Positions 34,483 through 43,259 of a DNA stretch of 64,000 nt are shown one piece after another. A program made the translations under genes and the position numbers. The stretch spans positions 124,001 to 188,000 of the forward strand of contig NZ_QEIG01000002.1 in the NCBI RefSeq assembly GCF_014324365.1, written 5' to 3'. Numbering within the stretch: position 1 is the stretch's first letter; every line of letters begins with the position of its first letter. The notes below the pieces were generated by a model. It saw only the letters and a list, made by a program, of their open reading frames with translations. It was not told the DNA's origin and made no database searches. This DNA is from Algoriphagus sp. AK58 (GTDB taxonomy: Bacteria; Bacteroidota; Bacteroidia; Cytophagales; Cyclobacteriaceae).

Positions 34483-35397
34483 TTAGATTTTAAACAGGGC
34501 ATCAAAGAAGCCCATGGTCTCTCCTTTTTTCTTGAAAATCAGCATGGGTAACAGTTTATTCGTGCTGATAAGTTTTTCAGCAGTACTACCGAGCAGGATG
34601 GCCGCCGACTTGGTTCGTCCTCTTGAACCCAATAGGATTACATCTGCTTCTATTTTTTTGGCAAACTCTGTGATCTGAACTCCGATATTTCTCCCATCAT
34701 TTAAGAGCATTTCGCATTCCATGTCCGTTTTTTCATGCTTACTGACGAATTTCTGGAAATCTTTCCGTGCATTCTCTTTCATGATTTCTGAGAATTCCTC
34801 AAAGCTTTTACCTGTTTTAGAATAGCCTGTGGGAACCTCGTACACGTGAAGTGGGATCAATTCCGCTCCTATGCTTCCCGCAATTCTTTCGGCGAATTCA
34901 TAAAACATGTGGTTATGGGTGGAAAAATCTGTCAGCATCAGGATTTTCTTGGGTAGCTTGACGGGACGTTTTTCTTGGAGCAAAAGGATCGAGCAAGGTG
35001 CTTTTTTGGCTACTCCATCAGCCAGAACACCATTCCCTGGCAGTTCCTCTTTTCTTCCCATGATAATCAGATCCACATCCTTCAGTTTAGCCCATCTCAG
35101 GAACGTATCCAAGGGGTGACTTCCCTCCTCCACGAAGGCCTCGACTTCCACATCGGTAGGGAAAGAATACTCCTTCAACTTATTGTGGATTAAGGCTTCA
35201 ATAGATTCATCGGTTGGGGCAACCAAGTCTGGGTATTGGCTGACGATTTCCTGAGGAATTTCAAGGTTTTTGGCCACGTGTACGAAATAGCATTTTTCGA
35301 TACCGAGAAATTTGGAAAGTGCAGCGACTTTCTTGATCAGGATATCATCCATCTCGGTGAGGTCCAGGCCCACCATGACCTTAGAAAAGTACTTCAT
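34483..35397 (-). CDS. tandem universal stress protein
   Basis: A 304-residue protein of two USP (UspA) domains. Domain 1 is about 1-145 (VMVGLDLTEMDDILIKK...DVDLIIMGRKEELPG) and domain 2 about 150-293 (KILMLTDFSTHNHMFYEFAERIA...ADVILLGSRGRTKSAAILLGSTAEKLI). The second has the ATP-binding motif G-2X-G-9X-G(S/T) (GSRGRTKSAAILLGS); the first lacks a clear copy. Such proteins respond to stress and growth arrest. It is divergent from the 2H phosphoesterase gene across a structured region (35526-35580). Confidence 0.93.
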   Translation of the reverse strand: MKYFSKVMVGLDLTEMDDILIKKVAALSKFLGIEKCYFVHVAKNLEIPQEIVSQYPDLVAPTDESIEALIHNKLKEYSFPTDVEVEAFVEEGSHPLDTFLRWAKLKDVDLIIMGRKEELPGNGVLADGVAKKAPCSILLLQEKRPVKLPKKILMLTDFSTHNHMFYEFAERIAGSIGAELIPLHVYEVPTGYSKTGKSFEEFSEIMKENARKDFQKFVSKHEKTDMECEMLLNDGRNIGVQITEFAKKIEADVILLGSRGRTKSAAILLGSTAEKLISTNKLLPMLIFKKKGETMGFFDALFKI

Positions 35398-35525
35398 AGT
35401 TTGGGATTTAAATCTGCCATAAGTTAAAGGATAGATCGGGTAAATCGAATAGTTTTTTGCGATTTAGACCTATCAATTTGATTTCGGGTAAATTTGAAGG
35501 GCTGAAATTGAGCCTACCTAAAAAA

Positions 35526-35580
35526 GACAGGCAATTGCCAAGCTTAAGTGAGTAAAAGGATTACTACTCACCGGCCTGTC
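35526..35580. repeat. nested inverted repeat in divergent spacer
   Basis: Outer arms GACAGGC (35526-35532) and GCCTGTC (35574-35580) enclose a perfect inner hairpin GTGAGTA (35548-35554) and TACTCAC (35565-35571) with a 10-base loop; the 10-base palindrome GGCAATTGCC at 35530-35539 overlaps the outer arm. On the minus strand the outer stem is followed by TTTTTTAG, so it may end or attenuate transcription towards the stress-protein gene. Function unproven. Confidence 0.5.
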
Positions 35581-35629
35581 CTCGGAAGGACTAAATTCCA
35601 TTTGACCTTTGGAAAACTATGATAAGCAC

Positions 35630-36184
35630 ATGAAAGTCATGCAAAAATATTTTTTGGCTTTGGTTCCGCCTGATCCGATTTTGTCCAAGTCCAACCATAT
35701 CAAGGAGATGATCAAACAGCATCACCATGTCAAGTATGCGCTGAAATCTCCTCCCCATATCACGCTTAAAATGCCATTTAATTACAATGAGGCCAAAGAA
35801 GACTATTTAGCTCATCAACTTTCTCTTTTTTTATTGGAGCAAAAACCCTTTCCGGTACATATTTCCGGAATAGGAACTTTTGGAAGAAGGGTGATTTTTC
35901 AGGATATACTTCCCAATGAATCCCTCAGAAATCTTCAGGAAAACCTAAAAATCTTTTGCAAGAAAACACTTCATCTCGTAGATGAATTGAGTGATCGCAA
36001 CTTCTATCCTCACATGACTTTGGCCTTTAAGGATCTTAAGCCGGGCAAGTTTGACGAGGTGCTGAGTTTGTGTCAAGAGCTTCAATTTTCTGCAGAATTT
36101 TCTGCTGAAAAACTGACACTTCTCAAACGGGAAGAAGGAAGGTGGAAAATTCTTAGGCAACTTCCATTTCAGGGGAAAGTTTGA
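35630..36184 (+). CDS. 2H phosphoesterase (RNA 2',3'-cyclic phosphodiesterase, ThpR-like)
   Basis: A 184-residue 2H-fold protein, expected to hydrolyse RNA 2',3'-cyclic phosphates. The two HxTx signatures are directly visible: PPHITLKMP in the first half and YPHMTLAF in the second, with usual spacing of about 80 residues. Length fits ThpR (about 175-185). The start is set at ATG 35630; an in-frame TTG at 35609 and an ATG at 35639 are alternatives. Single gene; the next 490 bases are non-coding. Confidence 0.88.
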   Translation: MKVMQKYFLALVPPDPILSKSNHIKEMIKQHHHVKYALKSPPHITLKMPFNYNEAKEDYLAHQLSLFLLEQKPFPVHISGIGTFGRRVIFQDILPNESLRNLQENLKIFCKKTLHLVDELSDRNFYPHMTLAFKDLKPGKFDEVLSLCQELQFSAEFSAEKLTLLKREEGRWKILRQLPFQGKV

Positions 36185-36674
36185 AAAAGAACATAAAATT
36201 TTCACCACTCGGGTGAAAAAAACAGGTTTTTATCAAAAAAAATCGCTTTGAAGGAAATTTGGAGTAATTCCATTTTTGTGTCTAAAGATTTTGAAACCTA
36301 TGGTTCTAATTTTCCTTCCTTCCAAACATTTATTGGTTTTTTAAGAAATCATTAAAAAATTATGAATAAAAAATTCAAAATAGCTTGATTCCTCAGGGTA
36401 GGTCAACCTGTTTTAATTTTATCATTTAGAATAAAAAATATGCAAATAGAAAGAATAAAGAATTTTCTCCTGATTTTTGTTATAGATACTTACTTTAAGT
36501 CCTGATAAATTGATTTTTGAGCGGTTATAAAGTATAAAATTCTATAAATTATATTTTTTACCATATAATATTTTAAACTGGGTTGTTTCCATACACTTTT
36601 TAGGGTTTGTTTCCTTTCTTCATTTAGACACATATTCGCTACTTGAAATGTTAAAAAGTCTAAATCATCGACCT
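36185..36674. other. long AT-rich spacer upstream of the SusC gene
   Basis: 490 bases without a convincing gene, visibly richer in A and T than the flanks. A small hairpin TTTTCACC/GGTGAAAA (about 36199-36219) follows the 2H phosphoesterase. The rest probably holds the promoter and regulatory sites for the SusC/SusD operon; I could not single out one convincing TAnnTTTG element. No ORF, tRNA or known RNA fold was recognised. Confidence 0.6.
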
Positions 36675-39600
36675 ATGAAGAAAGTTTTATTAGGTTTTGC
36701 ATTGAGTTTCCTGACCATTGTGTCAGTGCTTGCGCAAACTAAAACGATCACCGGTAGGGTCACTTCTTCCGAAGAACCGGAAGGCGTTCCCGGAGCCAGT
36801 GTAGTGGTAAAAGGTACTACGCAAGGGACGGTTACCAACTTGGATGGATCTTATTCCATCACGGTATCCTCTGATGCCAATGTCCTTGTATTCAGTTTTG
36901 TGGGTTATCTCACTAAGGAAGTAACTGTCGGTTCGTCGACTGTCATTAACGTGCAGCTTGATCCGGATGTGAAACTGCTGAACGAAGTGGTAGTGACCGG
37001 TTACGGTACTCAAGAAAGAAGGGAAATCACCGGTTCGGTGGCATCTATCAACAATGGTGCTATTGAAAACCTGGTAGCCCCATCTTTTGATTCTCAATTG
37101 GCTGGTAGAGCAGCAGGTGTGTCTGTGACGGTTCCAGGTGGTATCTTGGGTACTAGACCAATCATCCGTATCCGTGGGGTAAACTCCCTTTCAGGTGGTG
37201 CTGATCCTTTGATCGTAATCGACGGTGTACCTGTGGTAGACTCTGATCGTTCAGGTGCAGTAGCTTCTAACCCATTGGCGAATATCAACCCAGCGGACAT
37301 TCAGTCTTACGAGGTGTTGAAGGATGGTTCTGCGACAGCGATCTACGGTTCCAGAGCTGCAAATGGGGTGATCTTGATTACTACCAAAAGAGGACAAACC
37401 GGAAAAGCTCAAGTGAATTACAACACCAGTTTTGGTGTGAATGAAGCGGTAGCCCAGTTTGATTTGCTTACAGGTGATGAGTGGGTTACGATTGCCAATG
37501 AAAAAAGAGCAAACGTGAATGCTTCTCCTTTGGCAAATCCGGGTGTAAATACGGATTGGCAAGATGCTGTGTTGAGATCTGGTAACACTCAGCAGCACAA
37601 CCTCTCTATTTCAGGTGGTTCTGAAGCAACCAAGTATTTCTTCTCCCTAGGTTTTACTGACCAGGAGTCTGTAGTAAAAACCAACGACCTGAAGAGATAT
37701 GCTTTCAGAGCCAACATCGATCATTCCATCTCCAAAAAAGTAAGAATCGGAAATAGCCTTTCTTATGCTTACACAGAGATCACTGGTTTGAACAACGGTG
37801 CAAACTCACTTTCAGGTGCTATTTACAACGCGACCAGAGCATTGCCAAACGTGCCTATCTATGATCCAGCTAACACTGCATTTAATGGATTCAACATCAC
37901 TCCCAATGGTGCAACCACCGGTTTCGGTGCTAACCTTGCCGGTCCTGATAACAACATCCCGAACATTGCTTATGTATTAGCTAATAACTTCTACAGAAAC
38001 AGAAACCACAGAATCTTGGGTAATGCTTACGCAGAAGTTGACCTAGCAAGAGGTTTGACAGCAAGAACTCAGATCGGTATCGACTTGACGTTGGCTGACG
38101 ACTTCTCTACACTTAGCCCTAAGCACGGTGATGGAAGAAGCTCCAACGGTTCAGTGACTCAGGCGTTCAACCCTGCTTTCAGATGGAACTGGCAAAATAC
38201 TTTGAACTATCAGACGATCCTTGCTGAAAACCACAGCATCAACGTGACTGCCGGTGTGGAATATCAGTATACTAATTTCTACAACTTCAGTGCTTCAGGT
38301 ACAGACTTTTCTGATGAGTTCTTCAGATTGAGAAACTTGATCTCTAACTCCTACAACAACCAGTTCTCTGGTGGTGGATTTCAAGAGCAAGGATTTGATT
38401 CTTACTTTGCAAGATTCAACTATGGTTACAAAGGCAAATACTTGTTGTCTTTCGCGGTAAGAAATGACGGTATTTCTCAGCTTGCTTCAGAAAACAGAAG
38501 AGGTACTTTCCCAGGTGGATCTATCGGTTGGAGAGTTTCTGACGAGTCTTTCTTCACTTCTTCCCTGATCAGCGACTTAAAAGTAAGAGCTTCTTATGCA
38601 GAAGTAGGTAACGTAAGCTTACCAGGTGGTTCTTTCCCTTATGCAGGTGGTTTTGGTCCGGTACAGGCTGCAGCCGGTGCGGGTATCGGTTACACCAACG
38701 TGGCTAACGTGGCTTTGCAGTGGGAAACTTCCAAGAAGTTTAACGTAGGTTTGGATATGACGCTAGGTAAGGTGACCCTTTCTGCGGACTACTTTAAAAA
38801 CAACGTAGACGGTATCGTATTGAATGCGCCTACCGCTCCTTCTTTGGGTATTCCAAACAACACCATCAGCCAAAACGTAGGTGCGATGTTTAACCAAGGG
38901 GTTGAATTGCGTGTGGCATCCAATGTGATCAACAATGGTAAATTCTCTTGGAACACTGATTTCAACTTCACTTGGATCCAAAATGAAGTAACCAACCTGG
39001 TACAGCCATTGACCGGTACTTACAACAGAACGGAAGTAGGTGGTCCAATCGCGCAGTTGTACGGCTTCAAGTGGGCTGGTGTGAACCCTGCTAACGGTAA
39101 TGCCATGTACTACAGCGGTGAAAATATCGTTCAGTTGGTTGGTGCAGCTACTTGGAGAGCATTTGATCCTGCTAATCCTGCTAACACTGCAACAGCTGGT
39201 GCCGCTCCAACTCAGTTCTTCCTTGGAAACACACTTCCTAAATATCAGGGTGGTTGGTCCAACAACTTTACCTACGGCAATTTTGATGCTGAAATCTTCG
39301 TGAGATATTCAGGTGGTAATTACATCATGAACGAGACTTTAAGAGGTTTGCTTGGTCTTGGATTCTCCAACAACCACAGAGAAATTCTTAACAGATGGAC
39401 TGAAAGCGGTCAGGTAACAGACGTACCTAGACTTTACGCAGGCCGTGATGCCAACACTTGGCAGACTTCAGCTTCCAACAGCAGATTTGTGGAAAAAGGT
39501 GATTTCGTAAGAATTCAGAATATCGTGGTAGGTTATAGAGTACCTTCCGCTACCCTGAACAATGCGTTCAACGGTGCAATCAGATCAGCGAGATTCTTCG

Positions 39601-39749
39601 CTCAGGTTCAGAACCCATTGATCTTCACCAAATATTCCGGAATTGATCCTGAATCTAATCAGTTTGGCGGTCAGTTGAACTTCGGTATCGACTGGAACGT
39701 GGCTCCTATCATCAGAACCTGGTCTGTGGGCTTAAATGTTGGATTCTAA
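36675..39749 (+). CDS. susC: SusC/RagA family TonB-linked outer-membrane transporter
   Basis: A 1024-residue outer-membrane importer. Signal peptide 1-20 (SVLA before QTKTITG), then a carboxypeptidase-regulatory-like beta domain (about 22-105: GVPGASVVVKGTTQGTVTNLDGSYSI), the TonB box region (LNEVVVTGYGTQERREI), the plug (about 115-235: RIRGVNSLSGGADPLIVIDGVP, SYEVLKDGSATAIYGSRAANGVILITT), and the 22-strand barrel to the final aromatic residue (VGLNVGF). There is no STN signalling domain, so no direct anti-sigma partner is implied. The codon use looks strongly biased to a small set (GGT, GGA, TCT, AAC), suggesting high expression. I set the start at the ATG before KKVLLGFA, dropping nine residues present from 36648. 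Substrate is unknown. Confidence 0.96.
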   Translation: MKKVLLGFALSFLTIVSVLAQTKTITGRVTSSEEPEGVPGASVVVKGTTQGTVTNLDGSYSITVSSDANVLVFSFVGYLTKEVTVGSSTVINVQLDPDVKLLNEVVVTGYGTQERREITGSVASINNGAIENLVAPSFDSQLAGRAAGVSVTVPGGILGTRPIIRIRGVNSLSGGADPLIVIDGVPVVDSDRSGAVASNPLANINPADIQSYEVLKDGSATAIYGSRAANGVILITTKRGQTGKAQVNYNTSFGVNEAVAQFDLLTGDEWVTIANEKRANVNASPLANPGVNTDWQDAVLRSGNTQQHNLSISGGSEATKYFFSLGFTDQESVVKTNDLKRYAFRANIDHSISKKVRIGNSLSYAYTEITGLNNGANSLSGAIYNATRALPNVPIYDPANTAFNGFNITPNGATTGFGANLAGPDNNIPNIAYVLANNFYRNRNHRILGNAYAEVDLARGLTARTQIGIDLTLADDFSTLSPKHGDGRSSNGSVTQAFNPAFRWNWQNTLNYQTILAENHSINVTAGVEYQYTNFYNFSASGTDFSDEFFRLRNLISNSYNNQFSGGGFQEQGFDSYFARFNYGYKGKYLLSFAVRNDGISQLASENRRGTFPGGSIGWRVSDESFFTSSLISDLKVRASYAEVGNVSLPGGSFPYAGGFGPVQAAAGAGIGYTNVANVALQWETSKKFNVGLDMTLGKVTLSADYFKNNVDGIVLNAPTAPSLGIPNNTISQNVGAMFNQGVELRVASNVINNGKFSWNTDFNFTWIQNEVTNLVQPLTGTYNRTEVGGPIAQLYGFKWAGVNPANGNAMYYSGENIVQLVGAATWRAFDPANPANTATAGAAPTQFFLGNTLPKYQGGWSNNFTYGNFDAEIFVRYSGGNYIMNETLRGLLGLGFSNNHREILNRWTESGQVTDVPRLYAGRDANTWQTSASNSRFVEKGDFVRIQNIVVGYRVPSATLNNAFNGAIRSARFFAQVQNPLIFTKYSGIDPESNQFGGQLNFGIDWNVAPIIRTWSVGLNVGF

Positions 39750-39774
39750 TTTTCAATCCTAAAATCGATCAACA

Positions 39775-41319
39775 ATGAAATCAATATTTTCAAATAAAGT
39801 AAAGTCAGTATTAGTGGCTTTGGCAATGGTAGGAGTGACTACCTCTTGCGAAGTGACTGATCTGCAGCCGGCCAATATCATTCCTGATGCAGAGGCATTT
39901 GCTGATGCCAATCGAGTGAACGCGGCAGTCTTGGGTATCTATGAAGCCGCTCAGCGCGGATTCTACCTGGGTGCCGTGCAAAGAGGCTATCCTTTCGGGG
40001 CGGCTTCTGTTCAGCAAGGTGATATGAGAGGTGAAGATATGTACAACGACCAGTTGTTTTATGAAGTCACCTATATCAATGGTTTTAATCCCCAGACTGC
40101 CAACAACAACGGTCAGTGGATAGCACTTTACAGAATGATCAACCGTGCTAACATCGTCATCGAAAACTTGGACGGTGCAGTAGCCAGCGGGGCCATCACG
40201 GCTGCGACCAGAGATCAGTACATGGGTGAGGCGCTTTTCTTGAGAGCTTTGGCGCACCATGAATTGGTGGTTTACTTCTCTAGACCCTATTCTGATAATC
40301 CATCCGCACCAGGTATCCCTTACAGAACCTTCGCGATCAACGATGTGTCTAAAGTAGGTCCAGGTGAAGCTGTTGGAAGAGGTACGGTACAGAGCGTATA
40401 TGATCAGCTTTTGGCTGATTTGAACCAAGCTGAAGGCCTTATGGGCAATGGTTCTAGTCCTTTCCGTGCAAACAAAGGTGCTGCTATCGCATTGAAAGCC
40501 AGAGTACTTCTACACATGGAAAGATGGGCTGACGTGATCACTGAATTCAACAAAATCTCCAGCCGGTATGCGGTGACTGCCAATCCTTTGGCACCATTCA
40601 GAAGCGGTGGTACTAGTACAGACAACGTTTTCTCTTTCCAGAATACACAGGCTTCCAACCCTGGTGTAAACGGTGCACTTGCCAATATGTATGGCAATCC
40701 TAACTTGGGTGCTCGTGGTCTGGTGAAAATCAGCCCCTTGATCTGGAGAGCTACTTGGTGGCATCCGGAAGATCTCAGAAGAAGCGTAAGAGGTGCAACA
40801 GATGGTTTTGTAAGCCAAGGCCCTCTGGGAATCTTCACCAACAAATACACAGATGCGGTGACCTTCTCTGATCCTTCTATCGTGCTCCGTTTTGCTGAAA
40901 TCGTTCTTGCAGCTGCTGAAGCTAACGCAAGATTGGGCAACACCCAAGCTGCAGTGACCTTGCTTAACTCTGTAAGAAGCCGTGCGCTTCCTGCTTCAGT
41001 GCCTGCGTATACTGCTGCTGATTTTGCCAATACCGATGCCCTGATTGACGCCATCATCAGAGAGACCAGAATCGAATTCCTTGCAGAAGGAAGAAGATTC
41101 CCTAACATCCACCGTTTGGCAGGTGAAGGCAGAATGGCAGGTATTCCTCCTAAGGCTACTTCCAGATCCATCACGGGGTTGAACTTCTACACCACCAATG
41201 TGAACATCCCTACGGATCATTCCTTGCCATACTCAAGCCATTTGTTTATCTGGCCTATTCCATTGGAAGAAATCTTGACCAATTCTTCTGCCCCAATCGA
41301 GCAGAATCCTGGATATTAA
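39775..41319 (+). CDS. susD: SusD/RagB family substrate-binding lipoprotein
   Basis: A 514-residue surface lipoprotein that caps the SusC barrel and captures the substrate. The lipobox is TTSC (Cys25). TPR-like helices and the family blocks INRANIVIENL, FLRALAHHELVVYFSRPY and FAEIVLAAAEANARLGN, DAIIRETRIEFLAEGRRFPNIHRL, then the C-terminal LFIWPIPLEEILTN and NPGY end, are diagnostic. It starts 25 bases after SusC. No glycoside hydrolase, sulfatase or peptidase follows in the same operon. Confidence 0.96.
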   Translation: MKSIFSNKVKSVLVALAMVGVTTSCEVTDLQPANIIPDAEAFADANRVNAAVLGIYEAAQRGFYLGAVQRGYPFGAASVQQGDMRGEDMYNDQLFYEVTYINGFNPQTANNNGQWIALYRMINRANIVIENLDGAVASGAITAATRDQYMGEALFLRALAHHELVVYFSRPYSDNPSAPGIPYRTFAINDVSKVGPGEAVGRGTVQSVYDQLLADLNQAEGLMGNGSSPFRANKGAAIALKARVLLHMERWADVITEFNKISSRYAVTANPLAPFRSGGTSTDNVFSFQNTQASNPGVNGALANMYGNPNLGARGLVKISPLIWRATWWHPEDLRRSVRGATDGFVSQGPLGIFTNKYTDAVTFSDPSIVLRFAEIVLAAAEANARLGNTQAAVTLLNSVRSRALPASVPAYTAADFANTDALIDAIIRETRIEFLAEGRRFPNIHRLAGEGRMAGIPPKATSRSITGLNFYTTNVNIPTDHSLPYSSHLFIWPIPLEEILTNSSAPIEQNPGY

Positions 41320-41342
41320 TTCTCATATAAGGTTATAAGTAT

Positions 41343-41374
41343 AAAAGTCCGGCTCCTATGGGTCGGACTTTTTT
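41343..41374 (+). terminator. terminator after the SusD gene
   Basis: AAAAGTCCG (41343-41351) pairs with CGGACTTTT (41364-41372), with more T following. It ends the SusC-SusD operon. Confidence 0.88.
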
Positions 41375-41395
41375 ATTGCCTTATTGGAGTGATGA

Positions 41396-41428
41396 AGACC
41401 TGACAGGTTTTTAAAACCTGTCAGGTCT
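41396..41428. repeat. perfect 15-base inverted repeat (dispersed palindrome, CCTGTCAGG core)
   Basis: AGACCTGACAGGTTT at 41396-41410 and AAACCTGTCAGGTCT at 41414-41428 are exact reverse complements around a 3-base centre. The core CCTGTCAGG/CCTGACAGG recurs in the inverted repeat at 61092-61120. It sits after a terminator, so it is unlikely to be a terminator itself. Confidence 0.75.
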
Positions 41429-41493
41429 TTGGTCTATCGTTTCCTTTGTAATTTTACCGAAGCCGATTCAACCCCACCTTACATTCCGATTCC

Positions 41494-41808
41494 ATGTCCA
41501 AGCTCGAAAAATCCATTAACCGTGATCTTATTCTAAGAGAAAATCTTGCGCTACAGCGAACGATTCTCGCCAATCAGACGACTTTTTTATCGTTTCTCAG
41601 AACCTCCATGTACTTTTTGGTGGCAGGACTGAGTATCAAAAATCTCCTGCAGGTAGAGGGAAGCATCTATTATCAGGTGCTTTTTTATTCCATTTCTGTA
41701 GCAATATTAATTTTCGGTACGGTCAATTACCTCCGCCATAAGCGCAAAATCGAGGAGAGCAAAATCCACGTGGGAAATTACAAGCTGGAATATGAAAAGG
41801 AAGGGTGA
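41494..41808 (+). CDS. DUF202 family membrane protein
   Basis: A 104-residue inner-membrane protein. Two or three hydrophobic segments and the block LALQRTILANQTTFLSFLRTSMYFLVAGLS match the DUF202 (YidH-like) family, in which the charged ANxRTFLAWIRT region precedes the first helix. The C-terminal tail is charged. Its function is unknown. A TAATTTTA box with TTTG 17 bases upstream (41428-41456) may serve as promoter. Single gene. Confidence 0.85.
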   Translation: MSKLEKSINRDLILRENLALQRTILANQTTFLSFLRTSMYFLVAGLSIKNLLQVEGSIYYQVLFYSISVAILIFGTVNYLRHKRKIEESKIHVGNYKLEYEKEG

Positions 41809-41887
41809 CTCGCTTTGAAGAGTGTGTTGTGCCTCATTTGGATTCTTTTTAATTTTTGAAAGGATTGCAATTCCCGAAAAGCGGGCA

Positions 41888-41917
41888 AAAAAATCCCCCG
41901 AAGAGGGTCTCGGGGGA
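41888..41917 (-). terminator. terminator of cysteine-rich lipoprotein A
   Basis: TCCCCCGA (41894-41901) pairs with TCGGGGGA (41910-41917), and on the minus strand the hairpin leads into a run of T. The hairpin resembles the one after lipoprotein B at 45560-45588. Confidence 0.88.
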
Positions 41918-41939
41918 CTAATTACCGGAAAGTGGTTGT

Positions 41940-42911
41940 TTATCTTTTACAAGGAACCACAATATTGGGAAGTGAACCTTTGACACTATAGTCTAGATTA
42001 ATTCCTTCATCCCAGCTTGGCTTAACTTTGAAGTCGGTCCAGAGATTTGCGTTTTTCATCCCTTTTCCACAAGCGGGGTCCAATTCTACGGTCCACTGAT
42101 AGGTCTCACAGTTTGTAAGGTCCATCACCATCTGTCGGGTAGCCCCGTTTACAGTCCAATTTTCAAGACCGACTCCAACGATTGCCTGAGGAAATGTAAA
42201 TGTCAGGTGAGCATCTTCCATAATTTGGTAGGGCGTGTAGTAGAACGTATAAGTGCCGTCACCATTACTCTCGTAAGTGAATTCCTCCTCACAGCAATAA
42301 ACGTAAGCACCGTAGCCAATACCGCTGTAAGTTAGAGGAGGGCCGCCACCCCAGATTTTGATACTTTCCAGCGTATACTCACAGGCTTCATAACCTTTCG
42401 GTAAATCGAAATACAGATAGACGGGTTGTCCGGCATGAATTCCGTCTCCAGGATCATATTGGTATTTTGTACCATTAACAAAATATTCAAATCGCCTCAT
42501 AGTCCTGTTGCTGGTTAATTTGGCAATTATTCTTTCCGGAGTATTCCATATTTCGAAATTGACGGTTTTTAAGATTGGACCATCACCCTCTTCATGGCCT
42601 TCTCCTTCGTCATGTCCTCCCTCTTCACCTTCCTCATGTCCTTCGTCTTCTCCAGGCATAAATTCCCTAGTGATGGAATTGATTAGGAGTTGCCGTTCTG
42701 AAATACATCCGTCCCCACAATCCGCTAATTCTAACATAGCGTTGGGGTTGGCCACATCCCCCAAAGGAGTCAAGATAAACCCTTCCCGATTTGCCTGAGC
42801 CTGATCGAGTCCCATATCTGCCTGCTCATAGGTAGCCGTTTGGCTGCAGGCTCCTAAAATCAGCCCTGAGATCACTAATCCCAATAAGCCAGAATTGAAC
42901 ACCTTTTTCAT
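41940..42911 (-). CDS. cysteine-rich lipoprotein A (paralogue of 45611-46579)
   Basis: A 323-residue secreted lipoprotein, function unknown. Lipobox LGAC (Cys22), followed by SQTATYEQAD. At 87-111 is a low-complexity stretch of Gly, Glu, Asp and three His (92, 100, 106), which might bind metal. Then comes NFEIWNTPERIIAKLTSN...FEYFVNGT, closely matched by VEIYNTPTHIVYSITSS...VTFNGT in the paralogue. Cysteines lie in CGDGC, ACEY, YCCEE, NCE, ACGKG and PCKR, suggesting disulfides; the last is three residues from the end, as in the paralogue. The mature part looks beta-rich. It has its own terminator. Confidence 0.8.
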   Translation of the reverse strand: MKKVFNSGLLGLVISGLILGACSQTATYEQADMGLDQAQANREGFILTPLGDVANPNAMLELADCGDGCISERQLLINSITREFMPGEDEGHEEGEEGGHDEGEGHEEGDGPILKTVNFEIWNTPERIIAKLTSNRTMRRFEYFVNGTKYQYDPGDGIHAGQPVYLYFDLPKGYEACEYTLESIKIWGGGPPLTYSGIGYGAYVYCCEEEFTYESNGDGTYTFYYTPYQIMEDAHLTFTFPQAIVGVGLENWTVNGATRQMVMDLTNCETYQWTVELDPACGKGMKNANLWTDFKVKPSWDEGINLDYSVKGSLPNIVVPCKR

Positions 42912-43259
42912 AATCTTTCAGTTGTAAGGTTTTATGTATCAAGGTATTTAATTCATTTTCTTTGCCTGGTTCCATTGATCAATCATCGATGTGATTTTCA
43001 TCAGGGAAAATGCACCAGGGTAGAAAAAAATGGAATAGATGTAGGGGCTCCGAGTCTGGCAAATGAAATCCGGTATGGAGGATTATCTGAACCCTTAATT
43101 GTTTAACTCTTCAGGATTAATCATCCTTTTTCCGGATTACAAATCCCGATGAGCTGGTTGGAACCGGGTCTAGAATAAAAAAGCCTCCGGTTTTGCTCCG
43201 GAGGCTCCTATGAAATTAAAGATCAAAAGTCGGTTTCCCTTACGATTCGAGTTTAGGAA
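42912..43259. other. spacer between lipoprotein A and the second subtilase gene
   Basis: About 350 bases without a gene. It holds the promoter side of lipoprotein A and the terminator of the subtilase gene (43177-43206). Nothing else was recognised. Confidence 0.6.
43177..43206 (-). terminator. terminator of the second subtilase gene
   Basis: AGCCTCCGG (43182-43190) pairs with CCGGAGGCT (43198-43206); on the minus strand it is followed by TTTTTTATT and lies behind the stop at 43260. Confidence 0.92.

Noticed and set aside
36648..39749. Polysaccharide utilisation locus around SusC/SusD
   Set aside because: No glycoside hydrolase, lyase, sulfatase or regulator accompanies the pair within the window, so the PUL label is not supported.
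40404..41174. Long minus-strand open frame (256 codons) inside the SusD gene
   Set aside because: It lies fully antisense to a well-supported gene, shows no domain or signal, and is a by-product of biased codon use in a highly expressed gene.
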